Source of the DNA: Planctomycetota bacterium
GTDB lineage: Bacteria; Planctomycetota; Planctomycetia; Planctomycetales; Planctomycetaceae
Length of the DNA: 64,000 bases
NCBI GenBank assembly: GCA_016872645.1
Contig: VGZH01000005.1
Span: 1 to 64,000 of the forward strand
Direction: 5' to 3'
Notes under the pieces: generated by a model
What the model was told of the DNA's origin: nothing
What the model saw: only the letters and a program-made list of their open reading frames with translations
Databases searched by the model: none
Position numbers and translations under genes: made by a program
Shown here: one piece after another, positions 45,541-55,700 of the stretch
Position numbering within the stretch: the stretch's first letter is position 1
How the letters are laid out: the number at the start of each line of letters is the position of its first letter

Positions 45541-46299
45541 CTACGCATCGACCAGCAGGACTCCGACCAGCAGGTCGTACAGAGCGTGACTGCCGGCGGT
45601 GATCCCGAAGCCTCGCAGCACGAACAGTCCCGCAAAGATTCCGCCAGCCAGCGCGCGAAAGCAGAAGCGAAACAGATCGAATAGCTCGCCCGACGGGCCA
45701 GCATGATGAGCGGCCGAAAACAATAAGCTCGTCATCAGTACGGCCAACGGCGTGGCCCATGCTCGAAGCAGCGCTGGCTGTCGTAGCAGCGCGATCGAAG
45801 CGGGCAACAGCGTGAGACGGAACATCACTTCCTCGTAGATTCCGGCTCCAACATAGCCGAGCGCTCGTGCAAAAGTGGCTGCCTCGGCAGGCGTCAGTGC
45901 GGCGACCAAGTGAGTCCCGGTGTGTTCCAGGTTGGTCAGCGAAAAGACTCGGCTTTGCAATTGGCCCAGCAGCAAGAGCAGAAAAGCGAAGACGACGCTC
46001 TCGGCAAACATGCCGGCGAGCGTCTCGGCGGAAACTCGCCACGGATGCCGCTCGATCCATTGCCACGTCAGCAAACCGACAATGACCAGCAGCGGCGGCA
46101 ACCATCCGACTCCCAGGCCAATGGCCTCTAAGCCGCCGCGCAGCCAGACGTCGGCACCGCTGCGAATCTGAGCCGCGTTGCGACCTCCGACCCAGATCAC
46201 GCCCATCTCGTAAGCGATCAGCATCGGCATCAAGAACACCAGCGACGGCCACGGCAGTCGTGACTGCTGCCAGTATTCAGATTTGCTGCTCCGTTTCAT
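45541..46299 (-). CDS. CPBP-family intramembrane metalloprotease (CAAX protease-like)
   Basis: A 252-residue polytopic membrane protein with about six to seven hydrophobic segments. The family motif EExxxR is EEVMFR at 156-161, followed by LFSAAHHAGP with the metal-binding histidines and a later SHALYDLL histidine. CPBP proteases cleave prenylated or other membrane substrates, or serve in bacteriocin self-immunity; the substrate here is unknown. It converges with moxR, with only 21 nt between the two stop codons. Confidence 0.9.
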   Translation of the reverse strand: MKRSSKSEYWQQSRLPWPSLVFLMPMLIAYEMGVIWVGGRNAAQIRSGADVWLRGGLEAIGLGVGWLPPLLVIVGLLTWQWIERHPWRVSAETLAGMFAESVVFAFLLLLLGQLQSRVFSLTNLEHTGTHLVAALTPAEAATFARALGYVGAGIYEEVMFRLTLLPASIALLRQPALLRAWATPLAVLMTSLLFSAAHHAGPSGELFDLFRFCFRALAGGIFAGLFVLRGFGITAGSHALYDLLVGVLLVDA

Positions 46300-46425
46300 G
46301 CGGCGGAATGTAGCTGTCTCGTTCCGCGAGTCGAATGCCGGACTTGGTGATATTTGCCGTGCCGAGTCATGTCGCGCAAGTCACGTCGATAATCACCCGG
46401 AAACTCCTCTCGCGGAGTCAAGGGA

Positions 46426-47202
46426 CTACGTTGTAAAGAACTTGGCGAAGTTCGTCTTCACTGCGTTCAGCCCAGCCTGGACGACGCGCGAGTCATTTGA
46501 CACGGACAGCATCCGACAGCCTTTCGAGTACAGCATCTCGCAGTGCTCGGCATTCGGAGTGACCGCGCCCCACGGCTTGTTGTGCTTGCGACAGGCGGCA
46601 GCGACCTTGTCGATGGCCTCTTGGCACTTCGGGTGCATGAAGTCGCCGGTCACTCCCAGAGCCTGGCTCAGATCGGAGGGGCCGACGAACAACAGGTCCA
46701 CGCCGTCGATCGCGGCGATCGCGTCCACGCACGCCACGGATTCGAGAGTCTCGATCTGAATCGCCAGGAAATTGTTTTGGTTTGCTTCCTGCGTGAACTT
46801 GGCGAGCGGCAACAACGTGTAGCGGCCGTCGAAGCCGCTGACGTTCAACCCGCGATTACCTCGCGGAGCAAACTTCGTCCAACGCACGATCTGTTCGGCC
46901 TGCTCGGCGGAATAGACCATGGCGGCCATGATGCCGCCAGCGCCGGCTTCGAGGCATTTCGTAAACAAGGCGTAATCAGTGGGTGCGATGCGGACAAAGC
47001 AGTCAAGGTTTTGGCTGCGTGCCGCCGTGCAGGCGATCTCCAGATTCTCCATCGAGAACCCGACGTGTTCGTGGTCGAGCCACAGCCCATCGAAGCCTCC
47101 ATTGAAGCCGATCATATTGATCACGTTGTGATGCAGCACTCGGCCCAGAGCCATGTAGCGAACCGTCTCACCACGAGCCAGTTTTTCTTTCGTGCGAATC
47201 AT
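46426..47202 (-). CDS. HpcH/HpaI-type aldolase
   Basis: A 258-residue class II aldolase of the HpcH/HpaI (2-keto-3-deoxy-L-rhamnonate/4-hydroxy-2-oxo-heptanedioate) group, which splits or forms 2-oxo acids using a divalent metal. Landmarks are GFDGLWLDHEHVGF (catalytic histidine), CFVRIAPTD, GAGGIMAAMVYSAEQA, APRGNRGLNVSG, IQIETLESV (metal-ligand glutamate) and VDLLFVGPSDLSQALG (metal-ligand aspartate). It is cytoplasmic, with no signal peptide. It may act on sugar-derived oxo acids, fitting the saccharide-catabolism theme. Confidence 0.92.
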   Translation of the reverse strand: MIRTKEKLARGETVRYMALGRVLHHNVINMIGFNGGFDGLWLDHEHVGFSMENLEIACTAARSQNLDCFVRIAPTDYALFTKCLEAGAGGIMAAMVYSAEQAEQIVRWTKFAPRGNRGLNVSGFDGRYTLLPLAKFTQEANQNNFLAIQIETLESVACVDAIAAIDGVDLLFVGPSDLSQALGVTGDFMHPKCQEAIDKVAAACRKHNKPWGAVTPNAEHCEMLYSKGCRMLSVSNDSRVVQAGLNAVKTNFAKFFTT

Positions 47203-47264
47203 GAGAGTCTTCCTTGTTTGTCACACTCAGCCCTGGTGATGGTGGCAACGATGTTGAGGTTTTC

Positions 47265-48503
47265 TTACTTCGCCTTCACGTCATAACAGGACAGCAATTC
47301 CTGATCGCGCAGGAACAGCTTGCCGTTGCTGACGACTGGGTGTGTCCAGACCTTGCCCTGTCGGCTGCGCTTGGCGGACTGCGCCTCGAGTTTGAAGCGG
47401 CCATGTTCTTTCCAGCCCTCGGGCGAGGCATCAACAAGCACAACTTCGCCATTGTTTTCGTCGAGGCAGTACAGCATGCCGTCGGCGGACGTCACGCTTC
47501 CTTTGCCGAAGATTCGCCGTTCGACCCACGCAGTTTTGCCCGTCTTGAAGTCCATGCAGACCCAGTTTCGCTCCGAACTGCCATAGACGTAATCACCGAT
47601 GCGAAGCGTTCCGCCGTGATGATTTTGCATGTCTTTGTTGGAGTAAACGTCTTCGACTTTGTTGTCTGGGCCAACCTTCGTCAGCTTGCAGCCAGCTCCG
47701 TAGCCGGACGTGATGAAGACATGACCGTCGTGAAAGATCGGCGTTGGGATCACGGCAGTTCGGCCATCCGGCCAGTCGGTCTTCCAGAGCAGCTTGCCGC
47801 TCTCGGCTGCGACCGCGACCAACGAATTGGTGAAGAGTTGCAGGTACTGTCGCTGCCCGTTGTGCTCGATGGGCGTCACCGTGGCGTATTGAGCTCCATT
47901 CGTGACTTCTTTCGATTGCCACAGAACCTCGCCGTTTTGTTGATTCAGCGCGACGATCGCCCCCTCGCTTCCGCCCGGCGTACAGACGACACGTGGGCCG
48001 TCTACCAGCACCGATTCGCAGTAGCCCCAGCCTGGCTTCTTGCCACCCAGTGAGGTCATCGTTTTGGTCCAATTGACCTCTCCGCTGGCGACTTCAGCAC
48101 AGATCAGCGTCCCTTGGCCCCCCATCGCGTACACGCGACCGCCGTCCACTGACGGAGTACCTCGTGGTCCGTCGCCCCAGTTGTTACCAAGCCGTGTTCC
48201 GATGCGTGCCGACCACAATTCCTTGCCGTCGTTGGGGTCAAGGCAGATCAGGAACTCGGTGTCCTCGCGAGCCCCCATCGTGAACAGCTTGCCGCCGGCG
48301 ATCGAGACTCCCGAATAGCCCATCCCGACGTCGGAGTTCAACCACACGCGAGGCGGCCCTTCCTTCGGCCACTCTTTGAGCAAGCCGGTTTCCTTCGACA
48401 CGTCATCACGATCCGGGCCACGCCAATTCGGCCAGTCACTCGCCGAAAGATTGGCTGTGAGCCAACAGAATCCCACAACAGCCAGCAAAAAAAATAGACG
48501 CAT
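47265..48503 (-). CDS. Secreted PQQ-like beta-propeller protein (first of a pair)
   Basis: A 412-residue exported protein. The signal peptide is RLFFLLAVVGFCWLTANLSA, followed by the planctomycete signature DWPNWRGPDRDDVSKETGL. The rest is a PQQ/BamB-like eight-bladed propeller with repeated blade motifs (GKLFTMGAREDTEFLICLD, NWGDGPRGTPSVDGGRVYAMG, TSADGMLYCLDENNG). The ATG at 48503 opens the signal peptide; the ORF-track extension to 48590 is translated palindromic repeat. It is not an obvious dehydrogenase because quinone-site residues could not be confirmed. A paralogue lies upstream on the same strand. Confidence 0.9.
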   Translation of the reverse strand: MRLFFLLAVVGFCWLTANLSASDWPNWRGPDRDDVSKETGLLKEWPKEGPPRVWLNSDVGMGYSGVSIAGGKLFTMGAREDTEFLICLDPNDGKELWSARIGTRLGNNWGDGPRGTPSVDGGRVYAMGGQGTLICAEVASGEVNWTKTMTSLGGKKPGWGYCESVLVDGPRVVCTPGGSEGAIVALNQQNGEVLWQSKEVTNGAQYATVTPIEHNGQRQYLQLFTNSLVAVAAESGKLLWKTDWPDGRTAVIPTPIFHDGHVFITSGYGAGCKLTKVGPDNKVEDVYSNKDMQNHHGGTLRIGDYVYGSSERNWVCMDFKTGKTAWVERRIFGKGSVTSADGMLYCLDENNGEVVLVDASPEGWKEHGRFKLEAQSAKRSRQGKVWTHPVVSNGKLFLRDQELLSCYDVKAK

Positions 48504-48528
48504 AAAGCAACTCCCGTGTGGACTTTCG

Positions 48529-48552
48529 TAGGCTGGGCACTCTTGCCCAACC
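48529..48552. repeat. Palindrome GGCTGGGCA/TGCCCAACC upstream of a PQQ-like gene
   Basis: A 9-bp stem with one mismatch around a 4-nt loop, in the leader of the PQQ-like gene (its start is at 48503 on the minus strand). It belongs to the same family as the in-frame copy at 8302-8332. Confidence 0.75.
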
Positions 48553-48605
48553 GGTGTCTGCCGCCGTTTGAGACGGGTAAAGGCGTCCATTCTGCAATGG
48601 CAGCA

Positions 48606-49853
48606 TCAGCCACCAATGCAAAACAGATGTGTGTCAGTACGGATCAGGATCTTGCCATCGACGAAGACCGGCGTGGCGACGGTCTGCGTGCCATCAAGTT
48701 CATTCGCAGAAAGTACTTTGAACTCATCTCCTTGAGCCAGCACAAATGTCTTGCCGTCTTCGCGAGTGATGTAGATCTTGCCGTCTGCGAGAACCGGCGA
48801 CGAACTGAAGTTGCCGCGATTCTTCTCGGCTTGGCCGGACCAGATTTCCTTACCAGTGGCGATTTCCAGACAACTCAATACCCCGCGGTCATTCAAAACG
48901 TAGACCTTGCCATCCGCTGCGGCGGGAGTCGGAACATCAGAGCCGTTTCCTTTTTTGGTCCACACGACATGCGACTTAGTCACATCGCCGGTGCCGCCGA
49001 GCTTGGTCGCTGTCACGGTTTCCGCGCGAGCGTACGGAGCAACGACCACTCCATTGTGAACTACCGCTGAAGCGATCGAACGAAAATACTTATGTCCCGT
49101 CGGATTCAACCCGCCGACGCGCCACAATTCTTTACCATTCGCAGCGTCATGAGCAGTGACATGATCCGCACCGAGCACCACTAGCGTTTCTGTGCCCTTG
49201 TCATTGAGCACCACCGGCGTCGAATAGCTCTGAGCCGCCTCTTCCGGCGCGTCGAGATTGCGGTCTTCCTTCCACGCGACTTTGCCAGTGGCCTTCTCGA
49301 AGGCGACGAGGTACGACGGGCCGGTTTGCATCACCGTCACGACGCAATGAGCTTTCGTCAACACGGGGGAAGTTCCCAAGTCCCACCACAGCGTGTCCTC
49401 GCCGTACTTGGATTGGATGTTGGTCTGCCAAATGATCTTGCCCGCGAAGTCGACGCAGGCCAGATCGCCGCTCTTGAAGTAAGCGAAGACATGTTCGCCG
49501 TCGGTTACGCAGGACGGATTGCACCCCGAAGCTTTCTTGTTCTTGCCGGGCCGCTCGGAGCCGATCACGACTCGCCACTGTTCCTTGCCTTCGCGATTGA
49601 AGGCCTGCAAAGCGTTTTTCCCATCGACCCCGCTTGTCAAAAAGATCTGCTTGCCCCAGACAATCGGAGTCGATGACCCCTTGCCCGGTAATTCGACCTT
49701 CCAGGCAACGTTCTTGGTGGCACTCCATTCCGTCGGAAACCCCGTGCCCACCGCGACGCCATCAAAGCCCGGCCCACGCCAGTTCGGCCAATCACCCGCC
49801 AGCAGCGGCGAACCGAGTGCGAGAATCAAACACAGCAAGGCAATCAGACGCAT
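48606..49853 (-). CDS. Secreted PQQ-like beta-propeller protein (second of a pair)
   Basis: A 415-residue paralogue of the downstream gene. The signal peptide is RLIALLCLILALGSPLLAG followed by DWPNWRGPGFDGVAVGTGFP. Blades show VWGKQIFLTSGVDGKNALQAF, DGEHVFAYFKSGDLACVDF, GTETLVVLGADHVTAHDA and DGKIYITREDGKTFVLAQG. The ATG at 49853 opens the signal peptide. The pair lie 102 nt apart and are likely a tandem duplication that has diverged. Such proteins are abundant in planctomycetes; a ligand or partner is not evident. Confidence 0.9.
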   Translation of the reverse strand: MRLIALLCLILALGSPLLAGDWPNWRGPGFDGVAVGTGFPTEWSATKNVAWKVELPGKGSSTPIVWGKQIFLTSGVDGKNALQAFNREGKEQWRVVIGSERPGKNKKASGCNPSCVTDGEHVFAYFKSGDLACVDFAGKIIWQTNIQSKYGEDTLWWDLGTSPVLTKAHCVVTVMQTGPSYLVAFEKATGKVAWKEDRNLDAPEEAAQSYSTPVVLNDKGTETLVVLGADHVTAHDAANGKELWRVGGLNPTGHKYFRSIASAVVHNGVVVAPYARAETVTATKLGGTGDVTKSHVVWTKKGNGSDVPTPAAADGKVYVLNDRGVLSCLEIATGKEIWSGQAEKNRGNFSSSPVLADGKIYITREDGKTFVLAQGDEFKVLSANELDGTQTVATPVFVDGKILIRTDTHLFCIGG

Positions 49854-49947
49854 GGCGGGCTCCTTCGGGCAGCGGATGACATTGTCGAGGACACGCAGGC
49901 TCGGCAGCATAAACCCCCGCCTGCGAAATTGTGAGCGAACCGCTCGT

Positions 49948-51288
49948 CTATTTGTCAGGTCGAAACCGCTGTTCGCAGAATGCTCGCCAATCGGTGGTCA
50001 GCTTGTCGAAGTCCGTCTCCCACAGAGGCTCCAGATGCGGGCCGAGATTGGTCGAGTTCGCTGCGGCGAGCCGTTCGACTAACTCTTTCAGCTTTGAGCG
50101 AAATCGTGGCTCACTCAAGAAAAACTGCCAAAGCGTGGCTGCTTGCCAGTACCGAGACGTGTTGATCGGTCGGCCGCTGCACAACTCAACGAGAGGCATG
50201 CTGGCCGACTTCAGGCCGTCGCGAACAATCTGACTCAGATTCTCTTGCGGATGAAATTCCAATTGAATGTGAGCGGCCAGACCCTCCTGCAGCCAGTCGC
50301 CATTCGTCGACAGAGGCAACGCCCGCGACAGATAGCCGTGAACGAACTCATGCGTGTAGACCGGACGCAGCGAGCCCTGTCTCTCATCCCACCACGAACT
50401 GCTGACCCCCTGCAGCGTGTAGCCACCGGCCTCTGGTGGATCGAGTCGTGAATTGAGTTGCCGGGCGATTCGCGGCGCGAAGCGTTGATACTCCGCACGC
50501 TCTTGGAAAATAAACAGCGCCGCGCCGCGCGACGGTTCTGTAAGAAACGGCAACTCACGATGCAGTCGCTGTGCGACGGTCCCTAAATGCGTCGCGAGCC
50601 GCTCCATTTCGAGCGCTCCCGCGTTCGTGACGAGTTGCACATCGCGGGTTTCCAGAGTCCGAATGGTCGATGACTCAAGTTTCGGGAACGCGAGCTTTGT
50701 CAGATTTTCGGTCGCAAGAAACTCATTGTGCAGTTGAGCGGACAGCTCGGTCCAAACGGTGTCGAAGGTCACCGTTCCCGGATCGCGCAACTGCACGCCG
50801 ACCAGCTTCACCTTCTCCCAATGCGGCCTGCGACCTTCGCTCCAGACGAACCACTCCAACGGCAGGACCAGCTTCTGCCAACCGACGTGCGAAACTTCAA
50901 TTCGTCGCCAGAACGAGGCTTTTTGATCCTCTTCCGACAGACGCAACGTCAGTTCGACCGTCGGATGCTCCTTCGCCTCTTCAGCCGACCGATGCAACCA
51001 CAGCCCGATCGACTCCACCTGTCGCCAATCCGCAGCGATCGACGTCGCGTTGACCGCAAATCCGCCGCCGGTCTCACCGCGCAGTCGAACCGCTCGGCCT
51101 TCCGGCTTCGGGCCGGAGTCGGCCACGGAACTCTCTGGCTCCCAAAAGTCCAACTGCGACTGCGGGCGAACCGAGAATTTAATGGTTCCCTCGAAAGTCA
51201 GCCTTTCGCCAGCGCGGGCCGGGTAAATCGCCAATACGGCCAACAACGCTGCGAAGCGGATGCGGATCGCCAGTCGTCGTGATGTCAT
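49948..51288 (-). CDS. Secreted zinc metallopeptidase, DUF1570/peptidase MA-like
   Basis: A protein of about 446 residues with signal peptide RRLAIRIRFAALLAVLAIYP. The N-terminal half is a beta-rich, galactose-binding-like region (VESIGLWLHRSAEEA, HVGWQKLVLPLEWF). The C-terminal half holds a gluzincin-type metal site, HEFVH, in PVYTHEFVHGYLSRAL, followed by the downstream glutamate in GDWLQEGLAAHIQLE. This pattern matches the DUF1570/peptidase MA-like group. The ATG at 51288 is the most natural start before the signal peptide; the ORF-track start is at 51312. Confidence 0.83.
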   Translation of the reverse strand: MTSRRLAIRIRFAALLAVLAIYPARAGERLTFEGTIKFSVRPQSQLDFWEPESSVADSGPKPEGRAVRLRGETGGGFAVNATSIAADWRQVESIGLWLHRSAEEAKEHPTVELTLRLSEEDQKASFWRRIEVSHVGWQKLVLPLEWFVWSEGRRPHWEKVKLVGVQLRDPGTVTFDTVWTELSAQLHNEFLATENLTKLAFPKLESSTIRTLETRDVQLVTNAGALEMERLATHLGTVAQRLHRELPFLTEPSRGAALFIFQERAEYQRFAPRIARQLNSRLDPPEAGGYTLQGVSSSWWDERQGSLRPVYTHEFVHGYLSRALPLSTNGDWLQEGLAAHIQLEFHPQENLSQIVRDGLKSASMPLVELCSGRPINTSRYWQAATLWQFFLSEPRFRSKLKELVERLAAANSTNLGPHLEPLWETDFDKLTTDWRAFCEQRFRPDK

Positions 51289-51307
51289 TCGTGTTGCTTC
51301 GGATTTC

Positions 51308-51410
51308 ATCATTCTTTCGTCATTCAGGCTTCGTCATTCGTCATTGCATCCCGTGAATCCTAGAATACTGCCCTGTCCGCTGACCTCTAATTTCTGACCT
51401 CTGACTTTTG
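51308..51410. repeat. Short direct-repeat tracts (TCATTC and CTGACCTCT) before the radical SAM gene
   Basis: Between the divergent metallopeptidase and radical SAM genes. CGTCATTC-like units occur four times at 51308-51345, and CTGACCTCT occurs twice at 51380-51388 and 51394-51402. Such units resemble the non-palindromic parts of other repeat families in the window. The second tract ends about 10 nt before the radical SAM start. Confidence 0.6.
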
Positions 51411-51421
51411 CAAAGCCTTTC

Positions 51422-52699
51422 ATGTATCTGCGAATGGCCAAACGAGTGCTGCTGGAAACCAACAAGCGGCTGGTCGCCAAGTTCCTGTGGAACATGGGGG
51501 TCAAAGGGACGCTGTCGGTCATCAAATACAAACGCCGGATGAAGAAAGGGCAATTCTTTCCGCCGTTCTTGTACGTCTCGATTCTCAACACCTGCAACCT
51601 GCGTTGCCAAGGCTGCTGGGTCGATGTCTCTGCCAAGCAAGAGAAGATTAGCCTCGACGCCTGGAATCGCCTCGTCCGCGAGGCCAAGCAGATGGGGAAC
51701 GTCTTCTTCGGCATCGTCGGTGGCGAGCCATTTATGCACCCGCAATTGCTCGACATGCTGGCCGCGCATCCCGACTGCTATTTCCAAGTCTTCACCAACG
51801 GCCACTTCATCACCGACGAGGTCGCTCGCGAGATGCGTCGCATCGGAAATGTCACGCCGCTGATCAGCGTCGAAGGGAGCGAGATCGTCAGCGACGAACG
51901 CCGCGGCCGTGGCGGAGTGCTCAGCAAGACCATGCAAGGGATCGAAGCCTGTCTGCGCAACAACCTGCTGACCGGCGTCTGCACCAGCGTCTGCAAAACG
52001 AACATCGACGACCTCGTTACCGAGAAATGGGTCGATCGCCTGATTGAGATGGGGGTGTTCTACACATGGTTCCACGTCTATCGCCCGATGGGCCCGGACG
52101 CCTGCCCCGATCTCTGCCTGACTCCGGAACAGCAGCTTCAAATCCGTAAGTTCGTCGTCGAGATGCGTGCGAAGAAACCGATCGCCATCGTCGATGCCTA
52201 CTTTGACGGCGAAGGCCAAGCCCTCTGCCCTGCCGCCACCGGCATCAGCCATCACATCAACCCGTGGGGCGGGATCGAGCCGTGCCCGATCATTCAATTC
52301 GCGAAAGAGTCGATCCACGACGAATCGCGCACCCTCGGCGAGAAGATCATGGGCTCGGAATTCCTGCGCGACTTCCGCTCGCTGGCCCAAAAGACAACAC
52401 GCGGCTGCATCGTGCTCGAACGCCCGGACCTGCTGCACAACCTCGTCGTGCTCCACGAAGCCAAGGACACCACCGCCCGCCAGACCGCGATGGCCGAACT
52501 GCAAGCGATGGTGACTCGCACGTCGCAATACAACCCCGGCCATGCGATACCAGAGAAGAGCTGGGCCTATCGCTTGCTCAAGCGCTACTTCTTCGCCGAC
52601 TTCGGCGTCTACGATGGCCACGATCACAGCGAAAGCGCCGCCCCGCGCAGGGTGGGTCAACCATCGGGTACCCCACCACGAGTCGAGACTCCGGCCTGA
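51422..52699 (+). CDS. Radical SAM protein with SPASM-like cysteine region
   Basis: A 425-residue radical SAM enzyme. The cluster motif is CNLRCQGC (cysteines 58, 62 and 65), followed by FFGIVGGEPFMHPQLLDM (the GGE SAM-binding loop). A C-terminal cysteine-rich segment (ALCPAATGISHHINPWGGIEPCPII, later GCIVLERPD) suggests auxiliary Fe-S cluster binding, as in SPASM/twitch enzymes. The N-terminus has a hydrophobic/basic start (YLRMAKRVLLETNKRLVAKF). The last 19 residues (APRRVGQPSGTPPRVETPA) are encoded by a palindromic repeat, so the natural C-terminus was probably near HDHSESA. The reaction is unknown. Confidence 0.88.
   Translation: MYLRMAKRVLLETNKRLVAKFLWNMGVKGTLSVIKYKRRMKKGQFFPPFLYVSILNTCNLRCQGCWVDVSAKQEKISLDAWNRLVREAKQMGNVFFGIVGGEPFMHPQLLDMLAAHPDCYFQVFTNGHFITDEVAREMRRIGNVTPLISVEGSEIVSDERRGRGGVLSKTMQGIEACLRNNLLTGVCTSVCKTNIDDLVTEKWVDRLIEMGVFYTWFHVYRPMGPDACPDLCLTPEQQLQIRKFVVEMRAKKPIAIVDAYFDGEGQALCPAATGISHHINPWGGIEPCPIIQFAKESIHDESRTLGEKIMGSEFLRDFRSLAQKTTRGCIVLERPDLLHNLVVLHEAKDTTARQTAMAELQAMVTRTSQYNPGHAIPEKSWAYRLLKRYFFADFGVYDGHDHSESAAPRRVGQPSGTPPRVETPA
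52651..52677. repeat. Palindrome GGTGGGT/ACCCCACC at the 3' end of the radical SAM gene
   Basis: A short palindrome that encodes the C-terminal tail RVGQPSGTPP. A related GGGTGAGCCA-type sequence (complement of GGCTCACCCTACGGG) follows at 52763-52780, near the convergent end of the pentahaem gene. Confidence 0.6.
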
Positions 52700-52770
52700 T
52701 ACCTCGCGCCGAGTTCGCCCTCCTGCGGCCCTGTTCTTGGAATGGAGGGCCGCCCGATGGCTGGCTCACC

Positions 52771-55700
52771 CTACGGGTCTGCAGTTGCGTTCGGCACCGT
52801 TTGTAAATAGTGCCACACCGCTTCGAACTGTTGTCGAGCATCTCCATCGAGGATGTCTTTGACCTTGGTCGTGCGCCCTTCGGCGGCGAGCTTCGGCATC
52901 CGCGTGGAGACATCGTATCGCGGCGGATCGAGCGTGAATCGGCGGTAGAAGTCGTAGCGGATTCGCTCGCGCGTCAGCGCGAAGTTAATGCCCGGTGCGA
53001 GCAATGTGTTCTTATCGCCCGTCGGCGGCAGCGAGCCGATCGGATGACATTGTCGGCAATCGAGCATTCCGGCTCGTGTCGCTAGAACCTCGCCAATCTC
53101 AGCGAGATCGGGATCGGCGTTTGGTCGCGGCGGCGGATCGCTCGACAGGCCGTGCTCACGAGCGAGTCCTTCGGCCAGCGACTTCGCTCGCGCGGGGAAG
53201 TTCGGCATCCGCAGCTTCATCCACGGTCGCGGACGCTCGGCGATTTGACCGGAGAGCAGCGAATGAACCCAGGCCACGTGCAACTTTTCGCCAGCCCAAG
53301 TGAGATTCGGCAGAATCTCGGAAGGCCGGCCAGTCTCACCTTCCTCGGCCAGGATTTCAGGAAGCAAACTCATGCGTCCGTCGCGCGGATGGCAGACGGC
53401 GCATCGCAACTCGGCCACAAACCGGCGCGAAGTGGCGTCCGGCGTATCACTAGCGAGCGTTCGTTCGTCTGTTCGCAAGAACGCTTGTAAAACCGATCGT
53501 TGTGCTGGATTGAAATGGAATTCCGGAATACGCGTCGTTGAAGATCCGTGTTCGCCGTCGGTCAAGCAACCGTGAGCGACCAGCTTGCCGAAGACCGACG
53601 GCAAATGCGGTTGTGGCAGCGGTTCATTGCGCGACACGCGATGACACTGCCGACAGCCGAGCGATGCAAATAGCTTTTGCCCGCGTGCGGTGTCGCCAGC
53701 CGGAAGTTTCATTGGCGGCTGTTTTCCCTCATCAATCCGCTGTGTAATGACATTCGAAAGTGAATCCGCCTCCAGTTCGGTGAGGCCGAAGTCGGGCATT
53801 CGACTCCATGAGAAGTGACGCTGCGGCTGTTGCAGAAAGCGACTCAATTCACCGGGCAGAAATTTCTCGCGGACAAAATGCAACGACGTTCGCCATTCAG
53901 CCGGCGTCTCAGTTTGTGGGGCAAGTTGATGGCACCCGATGCAGCCGAGGTTCTCCCAGTGTTTTAGACCGGTCCTCAACGCAAGTTCCTCCGGTAGGCC
54001 CTCGATGCGCAACGAAGTGGGACCGGGATCGCCCTCGGCCGGGATGCCAAGTGAGATCAAATACGCGGCGACATCGGACGCTTGCTGCCGGTGCTCGTCG
54101 GTCTGCTTGTCGGGGAAGAGTTGCGGCATTCGAGCATCACTTCGCATGCGCTTCGGGTTCAGCATCCACTGCGCAATCCAATCTCCGCGCAGACGCGAAC
54201 CCACGCCGATCAAGTCGGGTGCCTCCGCATGCAACTCCGGCATCGACTCGCGCGAGGCGAGCACGTCGGCCGATACGCGATGGCAGCGGACGCATTGATG
54301 CCGCGCGAAGAATTCGCGACCCAGCCGAGCGGACTCGACCTCATCGGACAACGGTTCGCAAAACAACGAGGTGGGCGGAATCGGTTCGGTCTCAAAGTCC
54401 GCGCCGCTCCAAAGCAGCCGCAACGCAGCCGATTGATCGGCGACGACTTGTTGCCTGATCTTCAATCGGCTGTGCCCGCGCGGCAGTTCGATCTCGCGAG
54501 GCTTCTCGTCCGACGATCGCCAGACGATTTGATCGCCGACCGAAACTTCGACATCTGGGCCGCACTCCGCCGAGAGGCGATACTTGCCGCGACGCGATGC
54601 GACGAGGAATCCGCTGGCAACGATCTCGCGCACTCCCGCAACTTCGCGTGGCTCAAACTTCCAGGCGGCCATTCGCCGCACTTGAGGCAAGCTGCCAGCT
54701 TGTCCAACGAAATCGCAACGAATACCGGCGACTAAAAGCTGTTGCTCGTCGGCAGTCAGTAATCCAGGCCGCGGTCGTGGTGGCTTACGATCGAATTCAA
54801 ACTCTTCGGATCGAACCCCGTGGATCGTCGCGTCCAATCGCCGCTCAATGGACTGACCGAGCAAACTTTTTAGCGTCATCTGAATCGACAGTTGATTCAC
54901 CGGCCGCATGTCGTTCAGTTCGAGAAATACGCCATCGCCACCCTTGAGATTGCGGACGTGCGTCGCACTGAGCACCTCGACTTCGTCACGTCCCTCCTCG
55001 CGCGGGTTCGAGACTTTCAGTTCCGGCGAGCCATACGCGGCCGACCAGCGGTAGTTCCAACGCTGCACGCGGTAGTTGTCGATGTCCTCAGCCATTTCGG
55101 CATTCAGCGGATCGCTGAACCGAAGCAGGACACCGTTGCGATGCGACTCGAACGACACCGGCACGTCGAGCGGTTGTTTGTTGGTTGCTCGCACTCGTTG
55201 AAAGCAACCGTCCTTCGCCGCGTTGCTGACCCAGCCGCGCAGGCCACTGACAAACAAGTGCCCGTTGCTGGGATGAAACCGGCCGCGCATCACCCCCGAT
55301 TCGAATGACAACGGCAGAGGGACGGTGGCTCCTTGAACTGTCATTGTGCCTACAACACTTTCACGCGGAATGAGGAATACGCGGCTGGTTCCATAGGACA
55401 AATGCAACATCTGTCCGCCGAGCGGTCCCCATTGACCCGGTGGAACCCAAACTTGGCCGCCGCACGAGTTGTCCTGCAATCGCGGAATCCAACAGAGCGG
55501 CTGCGCGAACTCCGTCGGTGCCGGTGAGCGATGAGCCGACGGCGCGTAACCGTGAAAGCCGCCGCGCACCGCTTCAAAGATCGCCGAGCCAGGGGTCCAT
55601 TCTCCCTCCTGTGGGGCAACCGTAAGAATCTCCTGGCCGCCGCGACCAACCGGCCCGATGCCGATCCCATTCGCATTACGAAAGCCGGTCGCAACAACCT

